Shown: positions 26,288-37,410 of the stretch, piece after piece
How positions within the stretch are numbered: the first letter of the stretch is position 1
Layout of the letters: each line of letters begins with the position of its first letter
DNA from: Tanypteryx hageni
Lineage: Eukaryota > Arthropoda > Insecta > Odonata > Petaluridae
Assembly (NCBI GenBank): GCA_028673005.1
Contig: CM054116.1
Span: 130,549,547-130,613,546 of the forward strand
Direction: 5' to 3'
Length of the DNA: 64,000 bases
Notes under the pieces: model-generated
What the model saw: the letters and a program-made list of their open reading frames with translations, nothing else
Told to the model about the DNA's origin: nothing
Databases searched by the model: none
Translations under genes and position numbers: made by a program

Positions 26288-26288
<1 letters not shown>
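24591..26288. other. Unassigned AT-rich DNA
   Basis: No repeat or coding feature is recognised. A Ser/Leu-rich frame at 25976-26239 and its antisense at 26025-26420, which runs into the (TA)n array, have no domain support. Confidence 0.5.

Positions 26289-26336
<48 letters not shown>
26289..26336. repeat. (TA)n microsatellite, about 24 units
   Basis: An uninterrupted run of TA dinucleotides. Confidence 0.98.
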
Positions 26337-26338
<2 letters not shown>

Positions 26339-27455
26339 ACATACTTTCTTCTGATTTGATGCGTTTCACTTCCACTGATGCTTTTACGGAAAATCGGTTT
26401 ATGGCCTTTGTCTTTTTCACATCAATTATTGTTTTCTTCTAGGTTTCTTTAATACGTTTTGAAATGGATACTTTCAATAAAATCATATACCTTTTCGCGT
26501 TCAGAAGAATATTTTTCAAGTAACAAATTCATATTAAATCTTCTTATGTGTCACATGTGGCCAACGCCCGATGCAAAATTCTACTACTGGATCATGTTCC
26601 CAGCGTTAAACGTTATCCAAATTCTATCATTATGTTAAAATTACAAGGCATCGACCGTAACTAAAGAGAAAATGTGTTATTTATATGGATTTTCCTGTAC
26701 AAAAATTAAAAGTTTAATTAATAAATTTCAAGGAATTCATTAAAAAATTTCCGAAGGATCGATTCCAATATCAATAATTATTTTTATCATATTTGTTAAA
26801 AATATAAAAATAAACCGAACAGCTTCTAGCGGTATTAAAGTTGCAACCGGATCAGTTCACATTATTTGGAAAATGCGGGAAATGTGAGCCGTTGCTATCT
26901 CAAAAGCGAGGAAAACCGATATTTTCATCGGTTAAAAATAATTGATTGCCTCGTGTGGGACTCCCATAGAGGTCAGAGAGAGATATTTTACGTGTTTATG
27001 AAACTGGGCGTGGATGTCTCTTTTACATTTACATTCAGATGTTGAATATATACTTTCTTTTTATAACGCATAAATAATTTTATTTTATCTTTGATTATGA
27101 AATGTGTAGGAAACTTAGTTGCCAGAGGTCGATATAACAGAGTGAATGGGATTAGTTCCAGTACTTCCTTGTATTTACTGTACTAGATGCATTTTACTTA
27201 CATATATAATAATACATAATAATAAAGCATTTAATTTCACCAAATAGTGACACAGAAAATGTCTTGAGAATAATTACTGCGAATGGAATATTTCTACATA
27301 TCTGGGCACATTATGCGGTACGTCACCTTGGTTGGGAATTATTTTACCGGCGTAATTCCAAACATTATATGCGGTCTGTTACAAACAGTGGCACAAGAAG
27401 GAAACTAACTTACCAGAAATTAAATGAAGGCAAAATAAAAATAAGGGGAAGAGGG
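26337..27455. other. Unassigned AT-rich DNA
   Basis: At 27114-27145 the words TTAGTTGCCAGAGG and TATAACAGAG echo the tandem units that follow at 27456, suggesting one element spans both. No coding sequence is recognised. Confidence 0.4.
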
Positions 27456-27527
27456 ACTTCGTTATAAAGCAACTTCGTTATAAAGGAACTTCGTTGCCAG
27501 AGGCTTCGTTAACAGAGGTGTGCCTGT
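27456..27527. repeat. Four tandem 16-bp units, pogo-like element end
   Basis: Four consecutive units begin (A)CTTCGTT: ACTTCGTTATAAAGCA, ACTTCGTTATAAAGGA, ACTTCGTTGCCAGAGG, CTTCGTTAACAGAGG. The right edge reads, on the minus strand, CAGGCACACCTCTGTTAACG, similar in form to pogo/Tigger-like terminal repeats. The opposite terminus is not evident. Confidence 0.5.
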
Positions 27528-28330
27528 GCATGAAAGCTAAGAAGAGTAATAATTAATCTTAATGTAAAGCAATTATGTGCGGTGGTTAATACGTAAACCA
27601 ATTTTAAGAATATCTAGCTTGGTACGACAAAATTCTAATTCTAATTCGTTAAATGCCAACTGAATTCCCACATAGCCTTTTACCGAAAAAAATCCTTTCA
27701 ATTAAATTGCCTAAATTATTATTCTATGGGATAGATGCACCTGCAAACACAATTCTCATAACACAAGGATTTATTTTTTTGCGCAATGGGACAAAAAGAC
27801 AAAGTCTAAAGCGAAGTGTGAGCTCGCAAAGCGCATGCCACGGTTTCATTTTTCGAATTCGGTTATTTTGGCAACTTACCGCGACACATATCAAAGCCCA
27901 AGTAAACCATTCCATCGGGAGTTCTACCAAGGCTTAGATCTTAATTAGCGTGCGGCGAGGAAGAGGATCCTCCACTCTCCCTGCCATCCACCCCTCCCCC
28001 TCAAGCCGCATCGCTGCAGCCGCATATCAATCAGATCGTCCCGCGGAGAGCAAAGAGCCGCGGACCCAAAGCGAGAGGTCCCATTTCCACTCTGGGCGAT
28101 TGCCGACCGCCACTCGACTCGTGCGCCGACTCTAAATCAACGGACTCGCCGTTTTCAATTCCATAGCACAGTTCTGATGATGGCCGCGTTTAAAGGGAGC
28201 CGTATGTCATTTCGGTTGGAAGATGGATGTCACGAAGAGGGAGGAGGGAGGGAGGAAGAATGAAAGGGAGCGAGGGGGAAACAGAGAGAGAGAGAGAGCA
28301 AGGAAGGGAGGGGAGGAGAAGGGCAAAGCA
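27528..28330. other. Mixed DNA; GC-rich 27945-28135, then GA-rich
   Basis: A short CpG-rich patch is followed by G/A-rich sequence with an (AG)n run at about 28281-28298. No gene is recognised. The antisense pair of frames at 27653-27937 and 27724-27930 has no domain support. Confidence 0.45.
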
Positions 28331-29568
28331 TTGATTGATTGGCATACACATAAGATCAAGCCTTAATATACGACGCAGACATCAGGGTCGTCCCATTTAT
28401 TTTGTAAGCGATATTGATTTTAATTAATTAATTAAATAAAGGATTTTATGAGATAGCATTTGATCTTAGGCTGGATTACTGATCTTTTACACATTTTTTG
28501 CAAACAAAACATGCCATCATATATTTTCAATTAGCATGAGTTTGAGTCGTTAAGGTATTTGCGATTATATTTCCCGAGACAAATAATAATACTGTTCTAA
28601 TTATGAATTGTATCTGTATTTATTCTATAATAAAGAGGTTTTGTGTTAGTGATAATGCTCTCTCGTCTCAGTCTTCAAAATGAACATTATTTACTCTATT
28701 CATAATAAATGATCAACGTTGTGCTTTTCCACAGATTTTCATATAAGTCTGAGGAAAATCACAAAGTTTATCACTTAATATGAACAATATTGCCCACTTC
28801 CACAAAGTCACGCATGATTCGATTAATTATGTAATATCTATTATGCTTCATTGGTAATTGTAATTGCTGAAAAATGTCCATAAAAATGTCCTATTGCATC
28901 ACTTTGTAAAATATTAAAATAAAAAGGAATTTCAGGAGTTTTAAGTCACAGTTATTTAGCATTTAGTCGTTAGAATGTGTCTATTTCTGTGAATTAATCT
29001 CCGTGAGAGCATTCACGCCTCACTCCTCAACCTGGTCGATCGTTAGAAATTATATCCGGGAAAACCCCACTGACTAAACAGTCGCAGAAATTCCACGCTT
29101 TGGCATCCTTGAAATGCCTTTATTGCGTACGGAGTACTTGTACCTTTCGATGAATTTTTATGTTGTCGTCTTATTGTTAACGAAAGAAGAAGGAGTATTT
29201 CGGTTTACTTAATTTTCTCGCATTACGAAAGAGTGAATCTCGAGGCATATAAACCTGCAACTGGTTTTCTCGATATTTTTTGGGTTTAGGCGTCTTGTGT
29301 ATCATACGCATGTTGAAAGTCATTAATGATGGTTGTTAAATTATTTTTGAGTAAATTTATCTTCGTAAGTGTCGCAAAATTAATTGGGAGAGTTATTAAT
29401 CATCGCAAGCAGAGGAAATATTCAGGTTGAAATATCCTCAAGGTGATTCCAAGAGGCATTGTAAAAATTGCACCATATTTTTGAACTTCACCTAAAAACA
29501 GTTATAAATCAATCACATCTATAATTTCACTAAATCCGACTTCAACTTAGCAGTGCATGAACCTAACT
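28331..29568. other. Unassigned AT-rich DNA
   Basis: Nothing recognised on either strand. Confidence 0.55.
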
Positions 29569-29610
29569 CAGTGTTTCTCAACCTTTTTAGAGTCACTGAA
29601 CCCTAAAGTA
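29569..29610 (+). mobile_element. hAT-type terminal sequence, one end only
   Basis: CAGTGTTTCTCAACCTTTTT followed by agagtcactgaaccc is the classical form of many hAT-superfamily MITE ends. The interior is soon replaced by the family B repeat at 29681, and the opposite end was not found. Confidence 0.6.
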
Positions 29611-29680
29611 ACTTTTCAGAAATTGGCGACACACCTCTCCTCTCATCAATCAATTAATGTAATAAATCGAGATCGTTTTT

Positions 29681-29925
29681 GGCCTACTTTCCAGAATGGA
29701 AATAGGCTTACAGTTTCTTCGTTGTGTCTATCTGTCCCGCATATTAACTTTTGAACCAATTGACCGATTTTCATGACGTTTGGTGAAGCTACTGGAGAGA
29801 ACCCCGACGATAGTTTTTGTTCCAAAGATTTTAAAGTCCCGGGTTCGTTTCCTGGAACTATCCTTCCCATTTGATTTACTTGAAAAATCTTAAATCCATC
29901 GCGAAGGGCTATTTTATTTTGCACA
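29681..29925. repeat. Hairpin-ended dispersed repeat (family B, copy 2)
   Basis: Starts with a stem-loop at 29683-29706 (CCTACTTTCC..GGAAATAGG, one mismatch) as in copy 1 at 4134. It continues with TTTTCATGACGTTTGGTG, GGGTTCGTTTCCTGG, CCCATTTGATTT and a terminal ATTTTATTTTGCAC, in the same order. Confidence 0.7.
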
Positions 29926-29977
29926 ATAAAATTTCATACGTAAGATATGAAATAATACTTATAATTATTTATTCTAC

Positions 29978-30515
29978 TAGTCCTCCTCCTTTCCTCCTCC
30001 TTCTCTTCTCCTCCTTCTCTCCTCCTCCTTCCCTCCTCCTCCTTCCCTCATCCTCCTCCTTCCCTCATCCTCCCCCTTTCCCGCATCCTTCGCTCTCATA
30101 TATCGTACGTTGCGTTTCTCCGCCGTCTGCTCCTCCTCTCTTCGGCCCAAAAGACTCCGTCATCTGAAAGCAAATGCATGTAGATTTCGCGTCGTGTTAG
30201 AGGAGAGCGGCAAGGGGAAGAAGGGGCGGTCGGGGGCAGGTAGGCCTCCGAGTGGCAAGGGTGAAGGGGGCGAGCGGGTGTGAGGTTGGGATCGTGGAAA
30301 AGTGACAGTCGCAAGGGTTGGTGTTGTTAGAAGGGGTGAGCGGGGGTCGGATCCCCCGGGGGGCCACCGCAACGGGTTAGGAGAAGGGTAGGGGATGGAC
30401 GGTGAGGGAGGGGGAGGAGAGGGGTGGGAACTGGTGGAGTGAGGGTGAGATAGGCTGTGAGGAGAATATGCGAAGGAGTGAGAGAAGAGGCTCGTTTCCG
30501 AAGACATTTGCATGC
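29978..30515. repeat. C/T tract followed by G-rich low-complexity DNA
   Basis: 29978-30090 is almost pure pyrimidine built on CCTCCTT words. From 30190 to 30500 the + strand turns G-rich with GGGTGAG and GGGGG words. The Pro/Ser-rich frames here are artefacts of this composition. Confidence 0.7.
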
Positions 30516-31398
30516 TATTAGATTTTTTCAGCTTCGATATCCAGACGTCGATTTGTGAATAGTAATGTGGAATCTGAGATTTTTATTTTGTTAATTTGCT
30601 ATTTCTTTCTTTTCAGTTTGATGTAGTGCCGAAGATTGAAATTCAGATGGAATTGCCTACACTTTTGTTTTAAGATCTAAAATCTCGGTGTAGCTCTTAA
30701 GTTTAGTTATGTTTATTTATGCTGTCTGCTACTAACCTTAAAATAATGTATCCATCCTCAATGATGAAACTCTAAAGCATATTTTTAAATAAGGATTTCT
30801 ATCTTATTCTACTCCAATCAAGTCAAGAGCTTTGGGAATTACTATTCCATGGTTAAGTAAGTTCCTGCCGAGGTGTAAATTTTCCATTTTTTCTCTTTTT
30901 TCAAAGTAATTATATCGCTTACATTTTTGGGAATCACTGATTCAGTGATCACTTCACAACTATATTGGAGATTTAGTCTCTTTCTATGTTATACTCCACC
31001 AAACTTTAGAAATTGGATTTTAGAGGCAATTGCAGGAATGCTATTTTTAATTGGTCATGAATAGCCAATCACTAATTTACGCTGCCCTATGCTACGATGT
31101 GCAATACACTCACTTGAAATAAGCATTTATTTTTAAATAAGACTGTATATTATGCATCAAATATGATATTGGTACAGCTAACCAAGATTTTATTCATGTT
31201 TAATTCATTGGGTCGTAAATTAAAACACGAACAATGTGTCTGAATACTTAACATCAAATGTATTAATTATTTCATGAAAGCGATGAGGATATTATAGTCG
31301 CCTGAGAGTCTTCCGATTAATATCATTAAGGATCTAAAAGAAATTAAACGTAATGGCCATGAATTATATAAACACGCTGAACTGCAAAAGGTAACGGA
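30516..31398. other. Unassigned AT-rich DNA
   Basis: Nothing recognised. Confidence 0.55.
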
Positions 31399-31428
31399 AT
31401 GCTCTCCGAGCTTCACTCTTACGATCAT

Positions 31429-31745
31429 ACCTTTCCACCATCTTCTTCTTTCCTTCCTCTCCCTCTTTCCTCCTCCCTTCCCCTCTCCCTATCTACCTCT
31501 CCCTCCTCACAGCCAGCCCATAGCCGTCTCCTCCATCTACTCATTCCCTTTACTAGGTGTCACGCGTCATCACTCCCTATATCGCTTTTCTTCCTCCCCT
31601 CTCACCCCTCTCCCTCCTCTACCCTCTCTCCCCTTTCTCCCCTCTCTCCCCTCTTCCCCCTCTCTTCCCTCTCCCCCTTTCTCCTCTCTCCCCTCTCCCC
31701 CTTCTTCCCTTTCTCACCCTCCACTGTCACCCCCCGCTTTCATGA
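31429..31745. repeat. Polypyrimidine tract (C/T)
   Basis: About 300 bp dominated by CTCTCC, CCCTTT and TTCCCT words on the + strand. The 148-codon Ser/Pro/Leu frame covering it is simple-sequence translation. Confidence 0.85.
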
Positions 31746-33075
31746 GCACACCACTCGAGACATCTTCGCTTCATTTGAAAATATTTCACCTTCAGTTCTC
31801 TCTCTCTCACTTATCCCAAATGATAAACTTTCTCAAGTAACATGAGAATATCTGCAAAAGATTATTAGAAAACTCGGAAATTTCCAACATAGCATTTGTT
31901 ACGCGATTAATAATAGAGTATTATTATTTTTCAAAATTAAATGAGGTAACTTTACGCAAACTTTGTGTGTGCGTTCTCTCGTGAAAAGAATTTGCATTAT
32001 TCCAAATGGGGAAAGAAAATAATAGATAAGGTTGTCTCGCTTCTTTCTTATTATTCAATTAATAACCAATTTAGGCTCTTTCGTTTGCCCATAAAAAGGG
32101 CTCGCTATTGGTTTTCTAACGAATTATATTTCACCGCTCTGATTCATGTAATTCCATTTGATTTCTCGTTTTTTGCCCCCTGATGGGCGGCGATTGGTGG
32201 ATTAACAAGAATCAAGTTCGATAACTCGATTATTATTTTATTTAAAGGTCAACAGAGAGGAAAATACCATTTAATTGCTATGTAACAGGCAAAAGTATCT
32301 ATGAGAATAATTTATGCCCAGTTTAATTATTGACATTTCATCAACTATTACGTGTCTTTATTAGACGATGAAATCATTTATATATACTGAATTATTTATT
32401 AACTTGGTATTTTGCATTAAAGTGCTCGGTTCTGATGATCCGCGAAAACATTTGGAAGGCAAACTTTTTTAAGGTCCGCCATCTCTCTTTGGTGGCATTC
32501 ACCTCGAGAACCAGCTCCTGAGACACCAACCTCTTTAAGGTGCTCAGAGAAGAGTCGGGCACTTATTTTTCTTCCTGCAACCCAGTGACTGTGCCTCTCG
32601 CCACCTAATCTCTTTCCCGCCAACCGCTCTTCTAATGTTTGTTTTAATTGAAGATTTCGTCTCATTTGAGAACTCCGTTTGCCTCTGCTTACGCCGCAGC
32701 CTTCATTATCCCAGCGGAAATGGGGACTTTGACTTCATGAAAGAATTACTTTTGTAAACGAAACATTCGTTCTAGCTGATTGATAATATTGTGGAATTTT
32801 AAAAACCATGTTCACTCAACGATTATCTAATTATTATTGCTGTTGAAGTTTCGTATAGCATTTTTGGAAGTGAACTTTATTTCTTTCCCAGAGATGTGAA
32901 AAAATCAATTGCTTACTAAAGTTGCAGAATCGCTAGTGAGTTGAAATATTTATTATTCTAGACAAAGTTGCTCGTAATCAGAAAATTATCCAAGCAAAGA
33001 AAAATTATTTAATTAAAAACAGAGCCATTTTGCCACAAAAGATCATCGAGAAGAACGAATAGCGAACCCTCTTTA
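31746..33075. other. Unassigned AT-rich DNA
   Basis: Short frames at 31965-32183 and 32417-32665 show no domain. Nothing else recognised. Confidence 0.5.
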
Positions 33076-33420
33076 CTTCTCATCTTTCTTCCGCATTCCT
33101 TCTCTCCCTCTCTCCTTGCCCCCTCTTTATCCCACCCTCCTCCTCTCTCTGCCTCTCTTTCTTCCCCCCTCCTCCTCTCCCTCTACCCTCTTTCTTTCTC
33201 CCCTTCTATCTTCCTCCCTCCTCATCTCTCTCTCTCTCTCACCCTCTCCATTCTTCCTCCTCTTCCTCCTCTCTCATCGTCTCCCTCCCTCCTCCTTTAG
33301 GTTAGGTGGAAGATGGGACTTCTTAGACTCAATCTCGCCCCAAATAAAGATCAAATCAATCAATCAATCAATCTCTCTCTCATCCTCTCCCTCTCTCCCC
33401 ACTCCCTCCCTCCCTTTAAT
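33076..33420 (+). mobile_element. C/T tract enclosing a LINE 3' end with (AATC)n tail
   Basis: Within a pyrimidine tract, 33301-33350 reads GATGGGACTTCTTAGACTCA and CGCCCCAAATAAAGA, then passes directly into about five AATC units (33353-33373). It matches the 3' ends at 33790-33880 and 39060-39123 in the words before AATAAAG. A polyadenylation-like AATAAA followed by a short tandem repeat is a usual LINE 3' end. Confidence 0.6.
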
Positions 33421-33559
33421 TTTGCCACTGATAAATAAGTCATTCATTGTCATTTTATCTTAAATATTTTTCTCGTTCAATATTAATATTTTTTTAACCT
33501 GCTACATTAACATATTATTTTTGATTTCTCACTTTATTGTGTTATTGTATTGTTCATAT

Positions 33560-33880
33560 TGTTCTTTGTTGTATTTAGGGCTTTCGCAGATATTTTCTAT
33601 ACTTCGTGGATGTTTTCCTGCATTGGTTTTTACTAGGTTGGCCAAGCCAGGTCCTTCCTAGGTTTTTCACACAAATACCTTGTCTTTCTTAGAAGTTTTC
33701 CTGAATATGTACCTATCTCTCTCTCTCTGTTTGTATTAGTATTTTATTATCTTAATCGTTTTTTATGTAATTTAAGGTATTTTAATACAATGTACCAAAA
33801 TTGACGATGGGATAAATGTAAGAGTGGACCTTATGGTCTAAATTTTGCCCGAATAAAGACATTTATCTATCTATCTATCC
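33560..33880 (+). mobile_element. LINE 3' UTR end with (ATCT)n tail
   Basis: The stretch ends GATGGGATAAATGTAAGAGT, GGACCTTATGGTC, GCCCGAATAAAGACATTT and then four ATCT units (33864-33878). The shared GATTAAATGTAAGA...CGCCC-AATAAAG frame with 39060 and 33301 supports a LINE 3' terminus. The start at 33560 is uncertain. No ORF is retained. Confidence 0.65.
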
Positions 33881-34050
33881 CTCTGTCATCCCGTCCCTCC
33901 CCCCTTCTCTACCGGGCCCTCTTTCTCCCTCCCTACTCTCCTCCCCTCCCTTCCCCTATCCCTCCCTCTCTTCCTCTTTCCCCCTTTACTCCCTGCCCCT
34001 CTTTCTTCCTCTCTTCTCGTCTCACTCACTCCCCCTATATCTCCCTCACT
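33881..34050. repeat. Polypyrimidine tract (C/T)
   Basis: Nearly pure C/T with CCCTCCC and CTCTTTC words, joined directly to the (ATCT)n tail of the LINE end on its left, so it may be an expansion seeded there. Confidence 0.8.
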
Positions 34051-34054
34051 TTTT

Positions 34055-34135
34055 AGTGCTTTTCGTTATTGCTGAAAAGCACTATTATCTTCGTTATGTC
34101 CGTCCGTCCGTTGTATTGTAAAATCTGAAGATAAA
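34055..34135. repeat. Hairpin plus (GTCC)n, end of an unknown repeat
   Basis: Perfect 10-bp stem-loop 34055-34083 (AGTGCTTTTC and GAAAAGCACT), followed by a (GTCC)n patch at about 34097-34111. This is the same architecture as families A, B and D. Confidence 0.6.
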
Positions 34136-34720
34136 TCTGAGATAAAGAATTAGAAAAGGAAGGGAAGAAAGAGATAAAGAAGAAGTCGGAGAAAAAGAGG
34201 GAGAGCTATGGACTGTGAGAGGAGGGAATAAGAGAGGTGAAAGAAAAGAGAGGCAGAGAGAGGGTGGGAGAAAGAGAGGGAGGGAGAGAGAGAGAGAGAG
34301 GGAGGGAGAGAGAGAGGTATGGAGAGAGAAGGATAGAGAGGGAGGGAGAGAGAGAGGTAGGGAGAGAGAGAGGTAGGGAGAGAGAAGGATAGAGAGGGAG
34401 GGAGAGAGAGAGGGAGGGAGAGAGGGAGACAGAGGTAGAGAGGGAGGGAGACAGAGGCAGAGAGAGAGAGGGAGACAGAGGTAGAGAGGAAGGGAGACAA
34501 GTAGAGAGGGAGAGAGGGAGGGGGACAGAGGGAGGAGAGAGGGAGGGAGAGAGGAAGGGAGGGAGAAAGGAAGGGATAGAGGGAGGGAGGAAGGGATGGA
34601 GGGAGGAAGAGATGGAGGGAGGAAGGGATGGAGGGAGGAAGGGAGGGAGAGAAGAAGGGAGGGAGAGAAGAAGGGAGGGAGACAGGGAGGGAGAGAGGGA
34701 AGGTGAGATCATTTGACTCT
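34136..34720. repeat. Polypurine tract / GA-rich minisatellite
   Basis: About 580 bp with almost no pyrimidine on the + strand, composed of irregular GGGAGGGAGAGAGAGAGG units. The long minus-strand frames (34150-34725, 34206-34712) are Ser-Leu-Pro repeats produced by this array and not genes. Confidence 0.95.
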
Positions 34721-34739
34721 CTCACTATTGCATCAGCAA

Positions 34740-34828
34740 ATCAAGAGATCGAAAATTGTGTATAAAGAAATTTATGATACTGAGCAATAAATTACTAGCG
34801 CGCAGATACTCTGCACGGGTAAAGCTAG
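34740..34828 (+). mobile_element. Helitron-like 3' terminus
   Basis: CGCAGATACTCTGCACGGGT forms a short imperfect hairpin (34801-34816) and is followed by AAAGCTAG and then T. This fits the Helitron 3' end rule of a hairpin about ten bases before CTRR, with insertion before T. The 5' end was not identified. Confidence 0.45.
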
Positions 34829-34849
34829 TTCAAATACATTAATGGCCAA

Positions 34850-35700
34850 AATGACATATTTGGACCGGATCGACTCAGCAGCGGTGCCACAATTGCAAAG
34901 TTAAACTTTTCGGTAATGATGTATTTGGAACTGTGACACGAATAGTCGACTCCGACCGTTTACGTTGTCTCCTCTGTTATTTACATGTATTTGGAAGGAA
35001 TTGGCTGAACTTATTTCAAAGAAATTTTGTATGAAGTAGGCGTGCAACACAAAATAACAATATCAAGATGTTAAGTATAAATATAGAAATCTGGTCTGCC
35101 ACAATACCAGAAATAAAAACATTCTTTTTACAGGTATTTGTGCTGAATTATCACCATCAATTCTAACAAAATTTAATATTTATAATGTACACATATATAA
35201 AAAACCATAATAGTATATTTAAACTGAATCAGCCAAACAGGGGTGCCACAATTACAAATTAAATTCTTTAACTTATTATGGAGTTGGAAGGAATCGGCTG
35301 AACGGATATCAAATAAATTTTGTATATAAGATTTGCACAACATACCATAATGAAATCAAGATGTTTAAAGCGGAGCTAAAGAGCAGGGCTCCCACAGTAA
35401 AAAGTAAAATCCTATTTCTTTTACACGTAACTCTAGATAACTGACGACATGGATTTTAACCAAATATGATGTACATAATGTTCATATAAATAAATAACCA
35501 AATTATTATATTTCAACCGGGTCGACTAAACGGGGCTACCACAATATCAAAGTTAGGATTTGTCTGTAACTATTAATTTCGAAGGTATTGGCTGAACAGA
35601 TTTCAAAGAAATTTAATTTATAAGGCGAGCATAGAATGGCAAAACGAAATGGACATGTTTAAAACGGATCTAAAGAGCAGGGTTGCCACAATATAAGAAA
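34850..35700 (+). repeat. Tandem array, three ~293 bp units
   Basis: GGAAGGAATTGGCTGAAC-like words occur at 34993, 35286 and about 35580, a spacing of 293-294. Each is followed by TTTCAAAGAAATTTTGTAT-like text and by a TCAAGATGTTTAAA-like word. A GCCACAAT word appears about twice per unit (near 34886, 35090, 35246, 35386, 35538, 35683), suggesting a two-part unit of ~145 bp halves. The first unit carries ~67 extra bp near 34920-34985. Confidence 0.75.
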
Positions 35701-35719
35701 AAAAATTTATGATTTAAAA

Positions 35720-36470
35720 GCAAATGTGTTAGTTTACGATTACACTACGGCGAATTTGACGAAAAACACTTCTGTATCACGGGAAACCCGTGTACACTCC
35801 TACTTGTTCCTTACTGCTGCCGTTGAAAACAGTCAACTTCCACCTCGTGTCTCCTCCGGGCCTGATTTTTCGCGAAGGATCAATGCAACCCAACCCATCC
35901 GCCCACATATGTACGTTCCCGCGCCGTCCTCGTACTGGCAAATGACCGCGGGGGACGCAGTTTCGGCGCGGGATCTGGAAGCAAAGGGATGGGGAGGGGA
36001 GGCAGTTTGTACAGTGGCATCCGGTTGCCATTTGCGGCGTGTCGCTGCGATTGCCACGCGCAGTCTGCGGCGGGGGAGAAGGGGAGGTGGGAGGGAGAAG
36101 AAGGGGGAAAGGCCGGGTTCGTTCGTTGCGAGGTTTTTGCCTCCCCTGCGGTCCGTTAATGGGTTTCGCTTACGGTCGATCGATGGAGGTGAGCATCCGT
36201 CGAAGGAGGAGGATGCAATTTATTCCGCTTCTTTCGTTTTTTACTTGGCCTAACTAAACCCCAGAACGCCCTTCACCCCCGCTCTCCCATCCGCTTCGGA
36301 ATCATCACTTCCTTCCCTCGTTTCCCGGTCCGCAAAACCAAGCACGCCTGCATGGCGGGGCCGCCTTCGAAGCGTTCTCCCTCCCTGCGCCTCGCCATCT
36401 CTTTCAGCTCCTCACTTTCTCTTTTCCTCTCTCCTTTTCCCACTCGCTCTGAGGCACTACTGGCGCAAGA
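35720..36470. other. GC/CpG-rich block, no recognised gene
   Basis: Composition rises sharply at about 35760. The 175-codon plus-strand frame (35726-36253) is the longest not made of simple sequence in this part of the window, but overlaps two antisense frames and has no domain I recognise. It could be a promoter-proximal or exon region. Evidence is insufficient. Confidence 0.35.
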
Positions 36471-37330
36471 GAAGATATAAAAATGAATTTTTATAACCAA
36501 CTTTTATATAGTTAATACTTAAATATGAATAAATTCTATAATATAATTATGATAACCTGTCTGCTTGCATGGGTGTAAAAAGTTGCAAATGTGTCTACCA
36601 GCTGTTGAGTGATGTGGGGTTCTCTATATTTAACCTTTAATCTTTTTACAGTTGAGAGAATGGCAGTCGGAAATAGAGAACTCAGTGGCAAACGTAAGAA
36701 TGTTTGGTTTATAAGTAGTAAGAAGTTTGATAGTATATTTTGTTTTATTAATGAAAATACTGACTTATCCATTCATATTGATTAAAATCTACGAAAATAT
36801 ACTGCTTGTTAAGAGTAATTCAGCTTTAGATAATAGTAGGAGTTACACTGTTGATCACCAACGAGGTTTTCAATGGCCTTTTCTTAGGGAAAACAGTTTT
36901 CAGAATAATCTTAAATTGATAAAGATAAAAAGTTATTAAGATAAATAAAAACTTACTATCAATAATAATTACGAGAAATAAAAACTTACAATTATTAGCA
37001 GAAATATCCCTTTAAAAACGTAGATATGCTCCTATCAATACAAATCCACATTAAAATAAAGACTTCTATTACACTAGGAACAATGACAATAGTTTGTTTA
37101 ATCTCGTTGCTATATGGACGCTTGTAATTTGTACAGATTCGCTACAACAATATAAATACAGAAAAGGAAAGCTAAGGTTATATAGTACAAATATTGTGAT
37201 AACTGTTGCCAAAATAATGAAATCATAAAAATAAACAACTAAAAAGAAATAAAAAATGCCACTAATAATATATATATCTATCTTCCCACGAGAATTCAAA
37301 TTAGCATTTACCGCAGCACTAACGCGTAGA
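36471..37330. other. Unassigned AT-rich DNA
   Basis: Nothing recognised. Confidence 0.55.
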
Positions 37331-37410
37331 TCTGGTGGCCGAGGTGACTAAATCACTCGTCTTACTTGATGGTTATATCAGGTGAGGTGGTTCGAACCCT
37401 TCAAGCAGCT
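37331..37410 (+). mobile_element. tRNA-derived SINE head (Leu/Ser-like)
   Basis: TGGCCGAGGTGA at 37336-37347 fits a pol III A box as in tRNA-Leu/Ser, and GGTTCGAACCC at 37389-37399 is a perfect B box, about 53 nt apart. Acceptor pairing is not kept, and a CACACA/TATATA tail follows at 37429-37465. This reads as a SINE remnant and not a tRNA gene. Confidence 0.6.

Noticed and set aside
34150..34725. 191- and 168-codon minus-strand frames rich in Ser, Leu and Pro
   Set aside because: They translate the G/A-rich array in two frames at once with the same three-residue content. No protein domain.
35726..36253. 175-codon frame in a GC-rich block as a gene
   Set aside because: Overlaps antisense frames, has no domain or splice context that I can defend, and GC-rich DNA gives long chance frames.
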